Source: Haloterrigena turkmenica DSM 5511
GTDB taxonomy: Archaea; Halobacteriota; Halobacteria; Halobacteriales; Natrialbaceae
Direction of reading: 5' to 3'
Length of the DNA: 64,000 nucleotides
Assembly: GCF_000025325.1 (NCBI RefSeq)
Contig: NC_013743.1
Coordinates: 992,001-1,056,000, forward strand
How positions within the stretch are numbered: position 1 is the first letter of the stretch; every line of letters starts with the position of its first letter. The translations under genes were made by a program, and so were the position numbers. The notes under the pieces are model-generated. The model searched no databases, was not told the origin of the DNA, and saw only the letters and a list, made by a program, of their open reading frames with translations. Of this stretch, positions 9,174 to 22,150 are shown in pieces.

Positions 9174-9640
9174 TGGTCACCACCTCCGTCAGTCGCCGCT
9201 ACGTCCGCAGTTCCGCTGTCGTTATCGACAGTGGCGGGCTCGATTCCGTACTTCTCGTCCAGTCGGTCTCGAGAGCGAGCGTAGACCGCCGACAGTACCA
9301 ACGCCCCAGTCGGAGCACCGAGAGCAACGAGGAAATAGTGGAGCGGGAACCCGAGCCCCGGAATAGTCCTCGTCATGATCTCCGGTGCGAGCCACGTCAG
9401 CGTCACCGGCCCCCAGACGATGAGTAACCACGCGATGAAGGTCCCCCAGACGAGTTTGAGGTGATCCCGCATGAACTGCGTGCTCGGATTCAGCAGGTTC
9501 ACCTCCGAGCTGAGATAGTCGGTGTTGCGGTGGGCCTGAGCGGGCGATCCGCTGGCCACCCCGCCGTCGGCTTTCACCTCGGCGTCGTTCGTCGAACTGT
9601 TCGATCCGTCGTCCGCATCATGACTGTTATTGTCTGCCAT
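9170..9640 (-). CDS. DUF4212 small subunit of the acetate-type symporter
   Basis: A 156-residue protein with a long acidic/polar N-terminal tail (about 1-50), then a DUF4212-like core with two transmembrane helices: 'TFIAWLLIVWGPVTLTWLAP' (about 70-89) and 'PLHYFLVALGAPTGALVLSA' (about 100-120), followed by 'RSRDRLDEKYGI'. In many bacteria and archaea such a protein is encoded directly before an SSS-family symporter and is taken to be its small subunit. Here its stop overlaps the symporter start (ATGA, 9170-9173). The ATG at 9638-9640 is preferred because the frame upstream reads as unstructured Arg/Ser sequence. Family number is from memory. Confidence 0.82.
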   Translation of the reverse strand: MADNNSHDADDGSNSSTNDAEVKADGGVASGSPAQAHRNTDYLSSEVNLLNPSTQFMRDHLKLVWGTFIAWLLIVWGPVTLTWLAPEIMTRTIPGLGFPLHYFLVALGAPTGALVLSAVYARSRDRLDEKYGIEPATVDNDSGTADVAATDGGGDQ

Positions 9641-9695
9641 ATTTTGGTGCAGTGTGTCGATGTCGTGTGGTATCGTTCGAAAACCGAGGAGACGC

Positions 9696-11675
<1,980 letters not shown>

Positions 11676-11933
11676 GATACACCACACCCAAACACAACTG
11701 GCATAGTAAAGCCGCCATCTAGTTGTGCAAAATCGACCCGACATGGGGGATGATAGCTAGGGGATATTGACTGTATTAGGAGCATATAGCCGCTTATATC
11801 GATCCGAATCCCCCGGTCGAGCGGTCGCGCGACGAACGAGCGCGAGCCGATCGGACGCCGTTCGTCGCCGGACCCGTCGCATGCAGGCCGTTCATCTAGA
11901 GGGTTAGTATCCGACCGATCGACAGGATCACCG

Positions 11934-14147
11934 TCAGTCGGGCCCGCGAGAGTCGTCGCCCGGATCGTCGAAGAAGGTCCGCAGGAGTTCGTGCTGGCCC
12001 TTCCGCAGGTGGTTGTGCAGCGTCGGCGAGGAGATCCCCATCGCGTCGGCGATCTCCTCGGCCGTGCTCTCCCGGGGCCAGTCGTAGTAGCCGCCGAAGT
12101 AGGCCGCCCGCAGCGACGCCTCCTGGCGGTCGGTCAGGCGGTCCTCGAGTCCCTCACGGAACTCGCGGGCCGTTCGGACGGTCCGCTCGGTCTCGCGTTT
12201 GCCGACCAGTTCGGAGTCGGGGAAGACGGCCCGAAGCCCGTCGACGATCGTCCGGATGTCGGCGTCGGCGGCGCACTCGGCCGTGATCGTCGCTGTTCCG
12301 CCCTCGAATCGCGCGTCGAGGACGGTGGTGCCGTACTCGGTGAGCGTGACGATGGGACAGGAGCTATCGACAACGAACTCGACGCGCCAGCCCTCCGCGT
12401 CGGTCTCGACCAGCCGATAGTCCTCGATGCCGGCGTCCTCCGCGGCGAGATCGAAGACGTCGGCCGGCGACGCCCCCTCGAGGCGAAGGTAGTACAGTTG
12501 CGTCGACTCCGAGACGGGGACGAGCGAATCGAGTTCGAACCGACAGCCCAGGCGCCGCGAGGCAGCGACGAAAAACGAGTCGTCGTCGCGACACTCGAGT
12601 TCGAGTTCGACGACCCGGTCGGACAGCAGGAGATTCCGTCGCCGGATCGCCGCGATGGCGTAGCCGACCTGCTGGCCGATCGTCTCGAGCCAGCCCCGTT
12701 CCGTCTCGTCGAACGCCTCGGCCGCGTCGGTCGCGACCGTGAGGCTGCCGTAGACCGTGTCCCCGTAGACCAGCGGCACGCGAGCCAGGACGCCGGTCGC
12801 TTCCGCGCCGTCGTCCGCTTCGTCGACAGCGAGGGCGACGTCGGTCGCGACGGCTATCGTCGGCTCGGTCGCGGCGTCGGGCCCCTCCGGACCGTCCTCC
12901 CGCCACTCGTCCGGAACCAGCCGATCGACGGCGTCGGGGTCGATCCCGCTGGCAGCGCGCGAGTTCGGCCGTCGGTCCGCGTGGGTCGCCCGATCGATCC
13001 AGGCGCACTCGTAGACCCGGTCCGCGGTCAGCGCGGCGCAGGTGCTCGCCTCGATCCCCTCGTGGTCGGTCGCCTCGAGCAGCGCTCGCGTGACCCCGCG
13101 GTGGGCCCGGGCGACGGCGTACCGCCGCTCGAGTTCGTCCCGTCGCGTCCGGAGTTCCTCGAGTTCCTCGTGGGCGGGCGAGACGTCGCGGACGAAGACG
13201 GCGAAGCCGCGGTGGCGACCCTGCTCGTCTCGCAGCGGAGAGATCACTTCGGTCGCTCGGAACCGCGAGCCGTCCTCCGCGACGCGCCATCCCTCGTGTT
13301 CGTAGCCCGATTCATCGATAGCCGTCGAGAGCGCTCGCTCGGGAACGCCGTCGTCGACCGCCTCGTCGGGGTAGAACGTCGAGACGTGCGTGCCGACGAT
13401 CTCGCCGGCCCGGTAGCCGAACATCGCGGCCGCGCTCCGGTTCCAGCGCTCGACGTAGCCGTCGGCGTCCAGGCGCAACAGCGCGTACCGGTCGCTGGCG
13501 GCCAGCAGCAGCCGGATAACGCTGTCGTCGCCCACGACCTGGCCGTCGCCCCGATCGCGGCCGGGTCCGGACGGTCGCTCGACGGCGTCGAAGGCGTCGA
13601 CGATCTCGGCGTCGGTGGGGTCGGGGAGGTACGGCTCGAGGGCCTCGAAGCTCCGCCAGCCGCCGGCGGCCTTGACGACGCGGGGGTTGACGCCGTGGTC
13701 GACCAGCGCCCGGCGGGCGAAGTACTGCCGGAGGTCGCTCGTGGAGACGTCGGCCAGCTCCGGCCGGTCGAACAGGTCGGCGGCCCGATCGGCGACGTCC
13801 GAGACGAGCATCTGGAGTCGTCGGGCCGAGACGGGAAAGATCCGGTCGTCGGTCGTCAGCCCGTTGCTCCGCGCGTAGCGGCGCAGTTCCCGCTCGACGC
13901 GGGTCGGCAGATACGTCGTTCGACCGTCGCCGCCGTCGACGGTCGGAACGCGAATCAGGTAGCGGGGCGGTTCGATCCGGACCTGCTCGACGTCGTCGAC
14001 GGTCAGTTCGGTCAGTTCCCGCGGCCGAAGCCCGACGTCACCACAGAGGCGCACGACCAGCGCCTCCCGGTAGGTTTCGGCGGCGTCGAGGAGGACCTCG
14101 TATTCTTCGCGCGCGAGCGTCGGCGCCTGGGTCCCCTCGAGACTCAT
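11934..14147 (-). CDS. Bat-type regulator: recombinase-like domain + PAS + GAF + HTH_10
   Basis: A 737-residue regulator. Residues 1-175 resemble the catalytic domain of tyrosine recombinases: 'GDVGLRPRELTELTVDDV' (box I Arg), 'TSDLRQYFARRALVDHGV' (box II Arg), then 'GGWRSFEALEPYL' (Trp and Tyr positions). A PAS domain follows (about 210-330, 'MFGYRAGEIVGTHVSTFYP'), then a GAF domain (about 350-500), the Bat-associated domain, and a C-terminal HTH_10 ('LTDRQEASLRAAYFGGYYDW', 'ADAMGISSPTLHNHLRKG'). The HTH_10 architecture marks bacterio-opsin activator-like transcription factors. Lying between two acs genes on the same strand, it probably controls acetate activation (inference). It is unlikely to be an active recombinase: the box II His and the beta-hairpin Lys are not visible. 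Confidence 0.85.
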   Translation of the reverse strand: MSLEGTQAPTLAREEYEVLLDAAETYREALVVRLCGDVGLRPRELTELTVDDVEQVRIEPPRYLIRVPTVDGGDGRTTYLPTRVERELRRYARSNGLTTDDRIFPVSARRLQMLVSDVADRAADLFDRPELADVSTSDLRQYFARRALVDHGVNPRVVKAAGGWRSFEALEPYLPDPTDAEIVDAFDAVERPSGPGRDRGDGQVVGDDSVIRLLLAASDRYALLRLDADGYVERWNRSAAAMFGYRAGEIVGTHVSTFYPDEAVDDGVPERALSTAIDESGYEHEGWRVAEDGSRFRATEVISPLRDEQGRHRGFAVFVRDVSPAHEELEELRTRRDELERRYAVARAHRGVTRALLEATDHEGIEASTCAALTADRVYECAWIDRATHADRRPNSRAASGIDPDAVDRLVPDEWREDGPEGPDAATEPTIAVATDVALAVDEADDGAEATGVLARVPLVYGDTVYGSLTVATDAAEAFDETERGWLETIGQQVGYAIAAIRRRNLLLSDRVVELELECRDDDSFFVAASRRLGCRFELDSLVPVSESTQLYYLRLEGASPADVFDLAAEDAGIEDYRLVETDAEGWRVEFVVDSSCPIVTLTEYGTTVLDARFEGGTATITAECAADADIRTIVDGLRAVFPDSELVGKRETERTVRTAREFREGLEDRLTDRQEASLRAAYFGGYYDWPRESTAEEIADAMGISSPTLHNHLRKGQHELLRTFFDDPGDDSRGPD

Positions 14148-14284
14148 GTTTCGCACATTCTAATGGCCCGAATATAATTGTATCGGCATTCTCAGCGCTG
14201 TCACTCTCTGTTTGGGAACGGTGCGCATCACAATCCAACTACTACGTTTCGCGAAATTTGAAAGAGCGAAACGGCCACGGCGGT

Positions 14285-16261
<1,977 letters not shown>

Positions 16262-16309
16262 TCTCGTTCGAACCGACGACAGACAGTGGAATAAGCGTTA
16301 GGCCCCGAA

Positions 16310-16372
16310 CTTTTTTAACGGGGGCATCGGCTGGCGTCGAAGACGCCAGCCTCAACCCCCGAGAAAAAACGC
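16310..16372. repeat. Nested inverted repeat (hairpin with T6/A6 and G5/C5 outer arms)
   Basis: A perfect 10-bp stem, GGCTGGCGTC / GACGCCAGCC, with a GAA loop (16329-16351), is enclosed by G5 (16320-16324) and C5 (16356-16360), then by a T run (from about 16312) and a matching A run (16363-16369). It lies between the antiporter stop and the acs start. It may terminate the antiporter transcript, act in the acs leader, or be a mobile-element remnant; sequence alone does not decide. Confidence 0.7.
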
Positions 16373-16375
16373 CAA

Positions 16376-16433
16376 GCGCGCCAGCGGCGCGCTCGGTGAA
16401 CCGCTCGCTCCGCTCACGGATGCCCGGCATCCG
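16376..16433. repeat. Two further perfect short hairpins
   Basis: GCGCGCC-AGC-GGCGCGC (16376-16392) and CGGATGC-CCG-GCATCCG (16417-16433) are both perfect 7-bp stems with 3-nt loops. They follow directly on the larger inverted repeat at 16310-16372. Confidence 0.7.
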
Positions 16434-16498
16434 CCTGCTTCACTCTGGTCACGGGGTCAGTCGCGTCAGATACCCCTGTAGCGATTCAGACGGGTCAG

Positions 16499-18565
16499 TC
16501 ACCGAAACTGCAGGAACTGCCGATCGTCGCCTTCCTCGCCGACCGCCGGATAAATCACCACGAAGTTCCCATCGGTCAGTTCTGCAACGGTCGTCGGCAG
16601 CGTTCGCAGCGTCGCGTCCCAGCCCATCGTCCCCCGTCGGGCGCTCATCGGAACGACCAGCGACGTCTCGTCGACGTCTTCGCGGAGTCGGTCCTCGAGG
16701 GCGTCCCAGCCGTCGACTCGTTCGAACGTCGCCGGTACGTCGGGTTCGACCAGATCGAACAGCCGCTCGAACTGGTCCGAGTTTCCGTCGACGACGAGGC
16801 CGCGAACCGGCGCGCCGACCTGGTCCGCGAGGTGCTCGACCGTGTGGACGGCCTCGGAGAACCCGTCGTTGTGGTCGATCCCCGGCGGGAGGACGACCAC
16901 GACCTCGTCAGTAGTGTTCAGCGGCTGTCGCACGTGCGAGACCAGGACGAGTTGTTTCGTCCGAATCAACACCCGATCGATCACGTGGCCGAAGACGCGC
17001 TGGTGGCGCGGCGCGCCGTCCCAGCCGATGACTAGCGTCGTGATCCGGTTCTCGAGGGCCGCCCGCACGATTCCCGAGGCGACGTTGGCGTCGACGCGCG
17101 TCTGGCTCTCGAGGGGGACCTCAGCGCCGGCCGCGTAGGCCTCCGTCGCCTCGAGGTCCGACTCGAGTTCCGCGACGTCGGCCTCGGCGTCGGTTCCCGG
17201 TCGAGCGACGCTCAGGGAGTACAGCGGCTGATTCTCGTCGGGTTCGCGAACCAGTAGCGCGAGATCGAGCAGGCGTTCGCTGTACTGGGAGTCGCGCGAA
17301 ACGGGGACCATAATTCGTTGCGGGGCGGCCCGCGGATCGTACGCGGTGCGTTCGGACGCGCGAGCGATGCCCCGGCCGTAGCGGTCGACGATGGCGGGAC
17401 TGATCACGCTAACGACGAGGATCATCAGCACCGTGGCGTTGAGCATCGCCTCGCCGAACAGGGTCGCCTCGTAGCCGATGAGCACGATGGCCAACGCCGC
17501 GGCGGCCTGGCCCAGCGAGAGCCCGAACATCGCCATCGTCTCGTCGGTCGAGTAGCCGTACAGCCGCGCGGTCAACCACGCCGCCGCGTACTTCGTCGGG
17601 AGCAAGAGACCGACGAACGCGGCGGCGATCGCCAGCGTCTCGAGGCCCTCGGTCAGGACCCACACGTCGACGAGCATCCCCACGGAGAGCAGGAAGAAGG
17701 GAATGAACAGCGCGTTGCCGACGAACTCGATCCGGTTCATCAGCGGGCCGCTCTCGGGGATCAGCCGGTTGAGGACCAGCCCCGCGAGGAACGCGCCGAT
17801 GATGTGCTCCACGCCGGCGAGTTCGGCGAGGAAGGCGCAGCCGAAGAGGACGGCCATCACGAACAGGAACTCGAAGTAGCTCTCCTGATCGACCGTCCGG
17901 AAGAACCACTCGCCCAGCCGAGGGACGAGCACCCAGACGCCGACGAAGAAGAGCGCGAGTTTGCCCGTCAGCGAGAGCCAGAAGGCCGGCCCCAGTTCGC
18001 CCGCCTCGCCGGCCATGACGACCGCGAGGACGAGCAGCGCGAGGGTGTCGGTGACGATCGTCCCGCCGATCGTCGCCGTGACGCTCTCGGTCTTCGCGAT
18101 CCCCAGTCGGCTGACGATCGGGTACGCCAGCAGCGTGTGTGAGGCGAAAATCGCCGCGAACAGCGCCGCGGCGCCGACGGTGAGCCCGAGGGCGTAGCGG
18201 CCGACGACGGTCCCGATCGCCTGCGGGATCGCGAAGGAGAGGACGCCGAAGACGGCGCTCCGGTCCTTGTACGCGATGAACTGGGTGAGGTTGATCTCAA
18301 GGCCCGCGACGAACATCAGGTAGACGATTCCGACCTCGCCGAGCAGCACGATCGTCTCCCCGCGCTCGAGGATCCCGAGGCCGTTGGGACCGATCGCCGC
18401 CCCGACGACGATGACGCCGATGATCCCCGGGAGCCGATAGCGGTCGAGCACCAGCGGCGCGACCAGGAAGACGGTCATCGCCAGCCCGAAGATGAGAATC
18501 GGGTCCTCGACGGGGATCGACGCCGCTGCCGGCGTCACGGCCCTCTCCGTGGCTGACCCTACCAT
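16499..18565 (-). CDS. CPA2-type cation:proton antiporter with C-terminal Usp-like domain
   Basis: A 688-residue protein. About 12 membrane segments fill residues 20-405, starting '[20 protein letters not shown]', with typical CPA2/Kef features: '[20 protein letters not shown]', '[16 protein letters not shown]', '[20 protein letters not shown]' (ion-binding region with the TD pair) and '[20 protein letters not shown]'. The cytoplasmic C-terminal half (about 425-688) contains a Usp-like fold ('[20 protein letters not shown]'). It should exchange Na+ or K+ for H+ across the membrane, important for a halophile. There is no TrkA-N domain. A separate Usp gene follows upstream on the same strand. 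Ion preference is not determinable. Confidence 0.88.
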   Translation of the reverse strand: MVGSATERAVTPAAASIPVEDPILIFGLAMTVFLVAPLVLDRYRLPGIIGVIVVGAAIGPNGLGILERGETIVLLGEVGIVYLMFVAGLEINLTQFIAYKDRSAVFGVLSFAIPQAIGTVVGRYALGLTVGAAALFAAIFASHTLLAYPIVSRLGIAKTESVTATIGGTIVTDTLALLVLAVVMAGEAGELGPAFWLSLTGKLALFFVGVWVLVPRLGEWFFRTVDQESYFEFLFVMAVLFGCAFLAELAGVEHIIGAFLAGLVLNRLIPESGPLMNRIEFVGNALFIPFFLLSVGMLVDVWVLTEGLETLAIAAAFVGLLLPTKYAAAWLTARLYGYSTDETMAMFGLSLGQAAAALAIVLIGYEATLFGEAMLNATVLMILVVSVISPAIVDRYGRGIARASERTAYDPRAAPQRIMVPVSRDSQYSERLLDLALLVREPDENQPLYSLSVARPGTDAEADVAELESDLEATEAYAAGAEVPLESQTRVDANVASGIVRAALENRITTLVIGWDGAPRHQRVFGHVIDRVLIRTKQLVLVSHVRQPLNTTDEVVVVLPPGIDHNDGFSEAVHTVEHLADQVGAPVRGLVVDGNSDQFERLFDLVEPDVPATFERVDGWDALEDRLREDVDETSLVVPMSARRGTMGWDATLRTLPTTVAELTDGNFVVIYPAVGEEGDDRQFLQFR

Positions 18566-18716
18566 GGCCCTACTCTCACTGGTTCCGACCTTCGTCCGAA
18601 CACGCGTCTACTCGAGACGGCCTCGGTCGACTACAAACTGGCTCCGATTTTCGCGCCGCGAACTCGAGTGCCCGACGGCGGGGCCGACTGACGCCGCCGT
18701 GAGAGCGGGCACGCGA

Positions 18717-19211
18717 TCACTCGACGGTCGAATCGATGTCCGTGATGTCCTCGGGATCGACGTCATCGCCGGGTTCGCGGACGACGTAGACGTCGTAACG
18801 CTGGTCGTTGGCGACCGGACTGCCGACGCTTGACTGTGGGGCGATCACCGAACCGGCGTTTTCGGAGCCGATGAAGACCACCGAGGCGCCGATCTCGCCG
18901 GCGACCCGTCGGATCGCGCGGACGACGTTGTTCGTCGCCGTCGCGGTCGGCTCGTCGGAACTGACGCGCTCGGTCTGGAACGTCGCTTCCGGGGCGACCG
19001 CCGACGCTCGCGTCTCGATGCCCGCTTCGATGGCCTCCGGGTCGAACGGCTCTCCCTCGGCGATCCAGCCGCGGTCTCGGGCGTAGTCGGCGTCGTCGGG
19101 GATCACCGTCAGGACGACGACCTCCTCGTCTAACAGGTCGCCGAACATCGCGGCCTTCTCGAGCGCTTTTCTCGCCAGTTTCGACCCGTCGAACGGCACG
19201 AGTAGCGTCAT
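18717..19211 (-). CDS. Universal stress protein (UspA family)
   Basis: A 164-residue Usp protein beginning 'MTLLVPFDGSKLARKALEKA', with a later 'VVFIGSENAG' nucleotide-loop equivalent and 'RYDVYVVREPGDD'. The usual G-2x-G-9x-G(S/T) signature is only partly kept ('GSENAGSVIAPQSSVGSPVA'), so it may belong to the branch that binds ATP poorly. It is transcribed toward the antiporter gene with about 150 nt between them. A role in regulating that antiporter is possible but unproven. Confidence 0.85.
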   Translation of the reverse strand: MTLLVPFDGSKLARKALEKAAMFGDLLDEEVVVLTVIPDDADYARDRGWIAEGEPFDPEAIEAGIETRASAVAPEATFQTERVSSDEPTATATNNVVRAIRRVAGEIGASVVFIGSENAGSVIAPQSSVGSPVANDQRYDVYVVREPGDDVDPEDITDIDSTVE

Positions 19212-19288
19212 AGGGCTATGTCACACGACAGCCGAAGTAAATGTTCGGCCTCCACCGCACGGCGAGGCGGTCGGCAGCGTCACACGCG

Positions 19289-19771
19289 TTACTCATCAGT
19301 TTCCGGTTCCACTTGTGCGCCGATCGTCGCGACGACGTTTCGGACGTACCGCATGCTCGTCGCGATCGACATGATTCCGTCCATCAGGGCCTGCTGGGAG
19401 GCGTTCTCGGGGTAGAGACGATACTCGACCTGAACGGTCTCCGCCCGTCGGAGCTGACAGGACTCTCCGGCCGGATCGAGGAACGTGTAGAACCCCGGCG
19501 TCGCCGCCAGCATCGGCCCGACGTACTGGAGGAGTTCGCTCCGGCGCTGATCGTCGCGGAGCAGTTTCTTCGTTCGCTCGGTGTCGAACCCGCTTCGACC
19601 GACGATCCGGACGGGGCCGAACTCCTCCTCCTTGATGACGTGGACGGGCAACCGCGAGAGTTCGATCTGTAGGTTGAACGCGGTGTCCTCGTCTGCATGA
19701 GCCGTTACGCCCCGAATCGCCGTCTCGTCTAGCCAGTGGCGGATCTGGGTCTCGCTAACGTGTCTCGTCAT
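19289..19771 (-). CDS. Conserved archaeal protein, possibly DUF2299-like
   Basis: A 160-residue soluble protein. Its N-terminal 'ETQIRHWLDETAIRGVTAHA' followed by 'FNLQIELSRLPVHVIKEEEF' recalls the archaeal DUF2299 / YbjN-like chaperone fold: a helix and then beta strands for short-term protein interaction. This match is from memory and is weak. No catalytic motif is visible. It is monocistronic and on the same strand as the upstream acidic-protein cluster and the downstream Usp gene. The C-terminal 'MDGIMSIATSMRYVRNVVAT' is helical. Confidence 0.6.
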   Translation of the reverse strand: MTRHVSETQIRHWLDETAIRGVTAHADEDTAFNLQIELSRLPVHVIKEEEFGPVRIVGRSGFDTERTKKLLRDDQRRSELLQYVGPMLAATPGFYTFLDPAGESCQLRRAETVQVEYRLYPENASQQALMDGIMSIATSMRYVRNVVATIGAQVEPETDE

Positions 19772-19867
19772 ACGAGAGCGACGGCTGCAGTCGGGATAAG
19801 CCTTCAGCGGTCTCCTGCCGGGATTTCGTGACGGTCCGTTGCGCCACAGTGCGAGCGGACGAATCGC

Positions 19868-21001
19868 TCAGCGGCGTTTGGGCATCGTCGAGTGACGTGT
19901 CGTCCTCATATCCGCGCGCTTCGATGGCGGCGGTGGCATCGTCGAGTGGCGGGTTCCGTCGCCGCCGCCCTCGCCGCTCGAGCCGAGCCCGGAGCCGAGC
20001 AGCCCGTCGTCTTCCTCGTCCGCTGTGTCGGCTTCGTCCTCACCGTCGCCTTCGCCGCCGACGGAACTGGCGCTTCGCTCCTGCAGTCGCTCGTGGAGCC
20101 CCTCGAGGTCGTCGCCGACGCCCGTCAGCGAGGACTCGACCGCCGATCGGAGTCGGTCGCCGATGACGGAGCCGGCGTCGTCATCGTCGTTTCCGTCCTC
20201 CCCCTCGAGAATTCCGCTAGCCTCGCCGACCGTTTCGGCGGCCGCTTCGATCGTCTCTCGAGCGCCGCCCTCGCCGTCGGATTCGTCGGCATCGCCGTCC
20301 GCTTCGGTGTCGCTGGCCGCTGCCTCGGTACCGCTGTCGTCGCTGCTCTCATCGTCCTCGAGGAGTCCACCGGCTTCGCCGACCGTTTCGGCGGCCGCCT
20401 CGACCACCTCTCGAGCGCCGCCCTCGCCGTCGGATTCGTCTGCGTCGTCATCGGTTTCGGTGTCGCCGGCCTCCGCTTCGGCGCCGCTCTCGCCGTCCTC
20501 GTCGCTCGAGCCGATCACGGTCTCGAGCAGTCCGTCGTCTTCGCCTTCATCGTCTCCACTTCCGTCCTCCTCATCTTGGTCGCCCTCGCTGCCGGCCTCG
20601 TCGCCGTCGCCCGATTCGGCCGTCGCTTCCTCGCCGTCGCCGATCGACGACCGGAGTTCGTCGACGGCCCCCTCGAGCGCCCTCTCGTCGTCGTCATCGG
20701 CCAGATTCGAGAGGTGCAACAGCCGTTGGAGGTCCGAGACCTGCTCCGGATCGCCCCGTGCGATCGCTTCCGGGATCGAGTCCGGTTCGCTGCCGTCCGG
20801 CAGCGTGTCCAGTCCGACCGCCGCGAGCAGTTCGTCCGGCTCCGCGGACTCGAGGAGGTCGCTGGCCTCCGCGGCGGTCTCGAGGAGGTCCGCGCCGTCG
20901 GAGTCCCCGTTCTCGTCGCCGAGCATCGACCCGCTCGAGGTCTCGGCGGCGTTCAGTATCTCGGTCACCCGATCGTGGAGGTCCTGGCTATCCTGGCTCA
21001 T
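19868..21001 (-). CDS. Highly acidic repeat protein (acidic cluster, protein 1)
   Basis: A 377-residue protein. Residues 1-120 are moderately complex and helical ('LHDRVTEILNAAETSSGS', 'LSNLADDDDERALEGAVDEL'). Residues 120-350 are Asp/Glu/Ser/Gly-rich. Within them two near-identical modules, at about 186-216 and 236-266, read 'EGGARE..EAAAETVGEA.G.LE'. Residues 276-310 form a likely amphipathic helix ('GDRLRSAVESSLTGVGDDLE'). The last 30 residues switch abruptly to basic sequence with a repeated 'TRHSTMP'. The shared module also occurs in the next gene. No signal peptide, membrane helix or catalytic motif. Function unknown; it is grouped with the three genes upstream by strand, spacing and composition. 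Confidence 0.7.
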   Translation of the reverse strand: MSQDSQDLHDRVTEILNAAETSSGSMLGDENGDSDGADLLETAAEASDLLESAEPDELLAAVGLDTLPDGSEPDSIPEAIARGDPEQVSDLQRLLHLSNLADDDDERALEGAVDELRSSIGDGEEATAESGDGDEAGSEGDQDEEDGSGDDEGEDDGLLETVIGSSDEDGESGAEAEAGDTETDDDADESDGEGGAREVVEAAAETVGEAGGLLEDDESSDDSGTEAAASDTEADGDADESDGEGGARETIEAAAETVGEASGILEGEDGNDDDDAGSVIGDRLRSAVESSLTGVGDDLEGLHERLQERSASSVGGEGDGEDEADTADEEDDGLLGSGLGSSGEGGGDGTRHSTMPPPPSKRADMRTTRHSTMPKRR

Positions 21002-21112
21002 GGGTTCCCTCGCTGTCCGCGCCGCGGTCCACAGTTCGCCGTTCGCCGATCGCTGCCGTCCGGGCCGCCACTCGAGGGCGGACGGCGACGATTCGGTTTC
21101 GGCCGCCGGTCG

Positions 21113-22090
21113 CTATTCCGCTTCGGCCTCCGCCTCTTCGTCGTCTTCGTCCTCGTCGGTCACCGCCGCGATGATCTCCTCGGTCATCTTCTCGCGGCTG
21201 AGGTTCGCCTTCACGTCGACGTCCTTGGCCACCGATTGCAGATCGTCGTAGGACATGATACCGAGGAAGTCCTCCAAGGTGTCACGCCGCAAGTCCTCGA
21301 TGTCTTCGACCGACGGCTCGGAGTCGTCGCTCGCTTCCGCTTCGGCCTCTTCGGCCTCTTCGGTCTCGTCTTCGGATTCGTCCTCGGTCGCCTCCGCTTC
21401 GTCGCTTTCAGCTTCCGGCTCGGCTTCGTCTTCCGATTCAGCTTCGTCACCTTCGTCCTCCGACTCGGCCTCGTCTTCCGCCTCCTCCTCGTCGCCTTCA
21501 TCCTCCGGCTCGGATTCGTCCTCTATTTCTTCCTCCTCACCTTCAGCTTCGGGCTCGGCCTCGTCTTCCGCTTCCTCGCCCTCATCCTCTTCCCCGAGAA
21601 CGTCACCGAGTCCGCTTTCCTCACCGATGCTCTCGACGACCGACTCGATGGTCTCCTGCGTACCGCTCTCGCTTTCGGCTTCCTCGCTCTCGTCGCTCTC
21701 GGATTCGCTTTCGTCAGTATCGCTCTCGAGCAGGCCCTCGAGACCGCTCTCCCCGGAGACGCCCTGAGCCAGCGACTTGACCGACTTCTTCGCGTCGTTT
21801 TCTTCGACCGTCTCCCGGAGGGCGTCGCGAATCGACGCCGTAAGGGTCGACTGCATCTCCTTGCGGCTCTTCCCCTCCTCGAGGCCTTCGGCGATCGATT
21901 CGTGGATTCCGCGGCCGATCGCCCCGCCGAGTTCGCGCCCGACCTGCTCGCCGAACTCGCGGCCGACCGCCGCGCCGACCTCGCCGCCGTCGATGCTGTC
22001 CTCGAGGCTGCCGTCGCCGAGCACGTCGGCCACGTCGAGCTGGTCGCTCACCTCCTTGGCGACCAGCTTCCGCAGTCCGCTTTCAGCCAT
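21113..22090 (-). CDS. Acidic glycine-zipper protein with C-terminal SAP/Rho-N-like segment (protein 2)
   Basis: A 325-residue protein. Residues 33-62 form a glycine zipper ('GGEVGAAVGREFGEQVGREL' and 'GGAIGRGIHESI'), a motif that packs helices together. Residues 65-110 are helical and mixed-charge. Residues about 135-160 carry 'SGTQETIESVVESIGEESGL', matching the module in protein 1. A 110-residue Glu/Asp/Ala/Ser tract follows. The C-terminal 50 residues ('LRRDTLEDFLGIMSYDDLQS', 'ANLSREKMTEEIIAAV') resemble SAP or Rho-N helix pairs that bind nucleic acid or pack as helical hairpins. The ATG at 22088-22090 is chosen; three codons upstream is an alternative. No known function. Confidence 0.7.
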   Translation of the reverse strand: MAESGLRKLVAKEVSDQLDVADVLGDGSLEDSIDGGEVGAAVGREFGEQVGRELGGAIGRGIHESIAEGLEEGKSRKEMQSTLTASIRDALRETVEENDAKKSVKSLAQGVSGESGLEGLLESDTDESESESDESEEAESESGTQETIESVVESIGEESGLGDVLGEEDEGEEAEDEAEPEAEGEEEEIEDESEPEDEGDEEEAEDEAESEDEGDEAESEDEAEPEAESDEAEATEDESEDETEEAEEAEAEASDDSEPSVEDIEDLRRDTLEDFLGIMSYDDLQSVAKDVDVKANLSREKMTEEIIAAVTDEDEDDEEAEAEAE

Positions 22091-22150
22091 GGCGCTCACC
22101 TCGGGCCGTGACGGACGATCCGCCGTCGGGAAGCTGCTTTCGTACCATGG

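Noticed and set aside
19892-22111. A 739-codon open frame on the plus strand opposite the acidic proteins
   Set aside because: It is the complement of Glu/Asp-rich codons, which rarely gives stops. Its translation is Phe/Leu/Arg-rich without domain structure, and the minus-strand genes have the proper codon bias.
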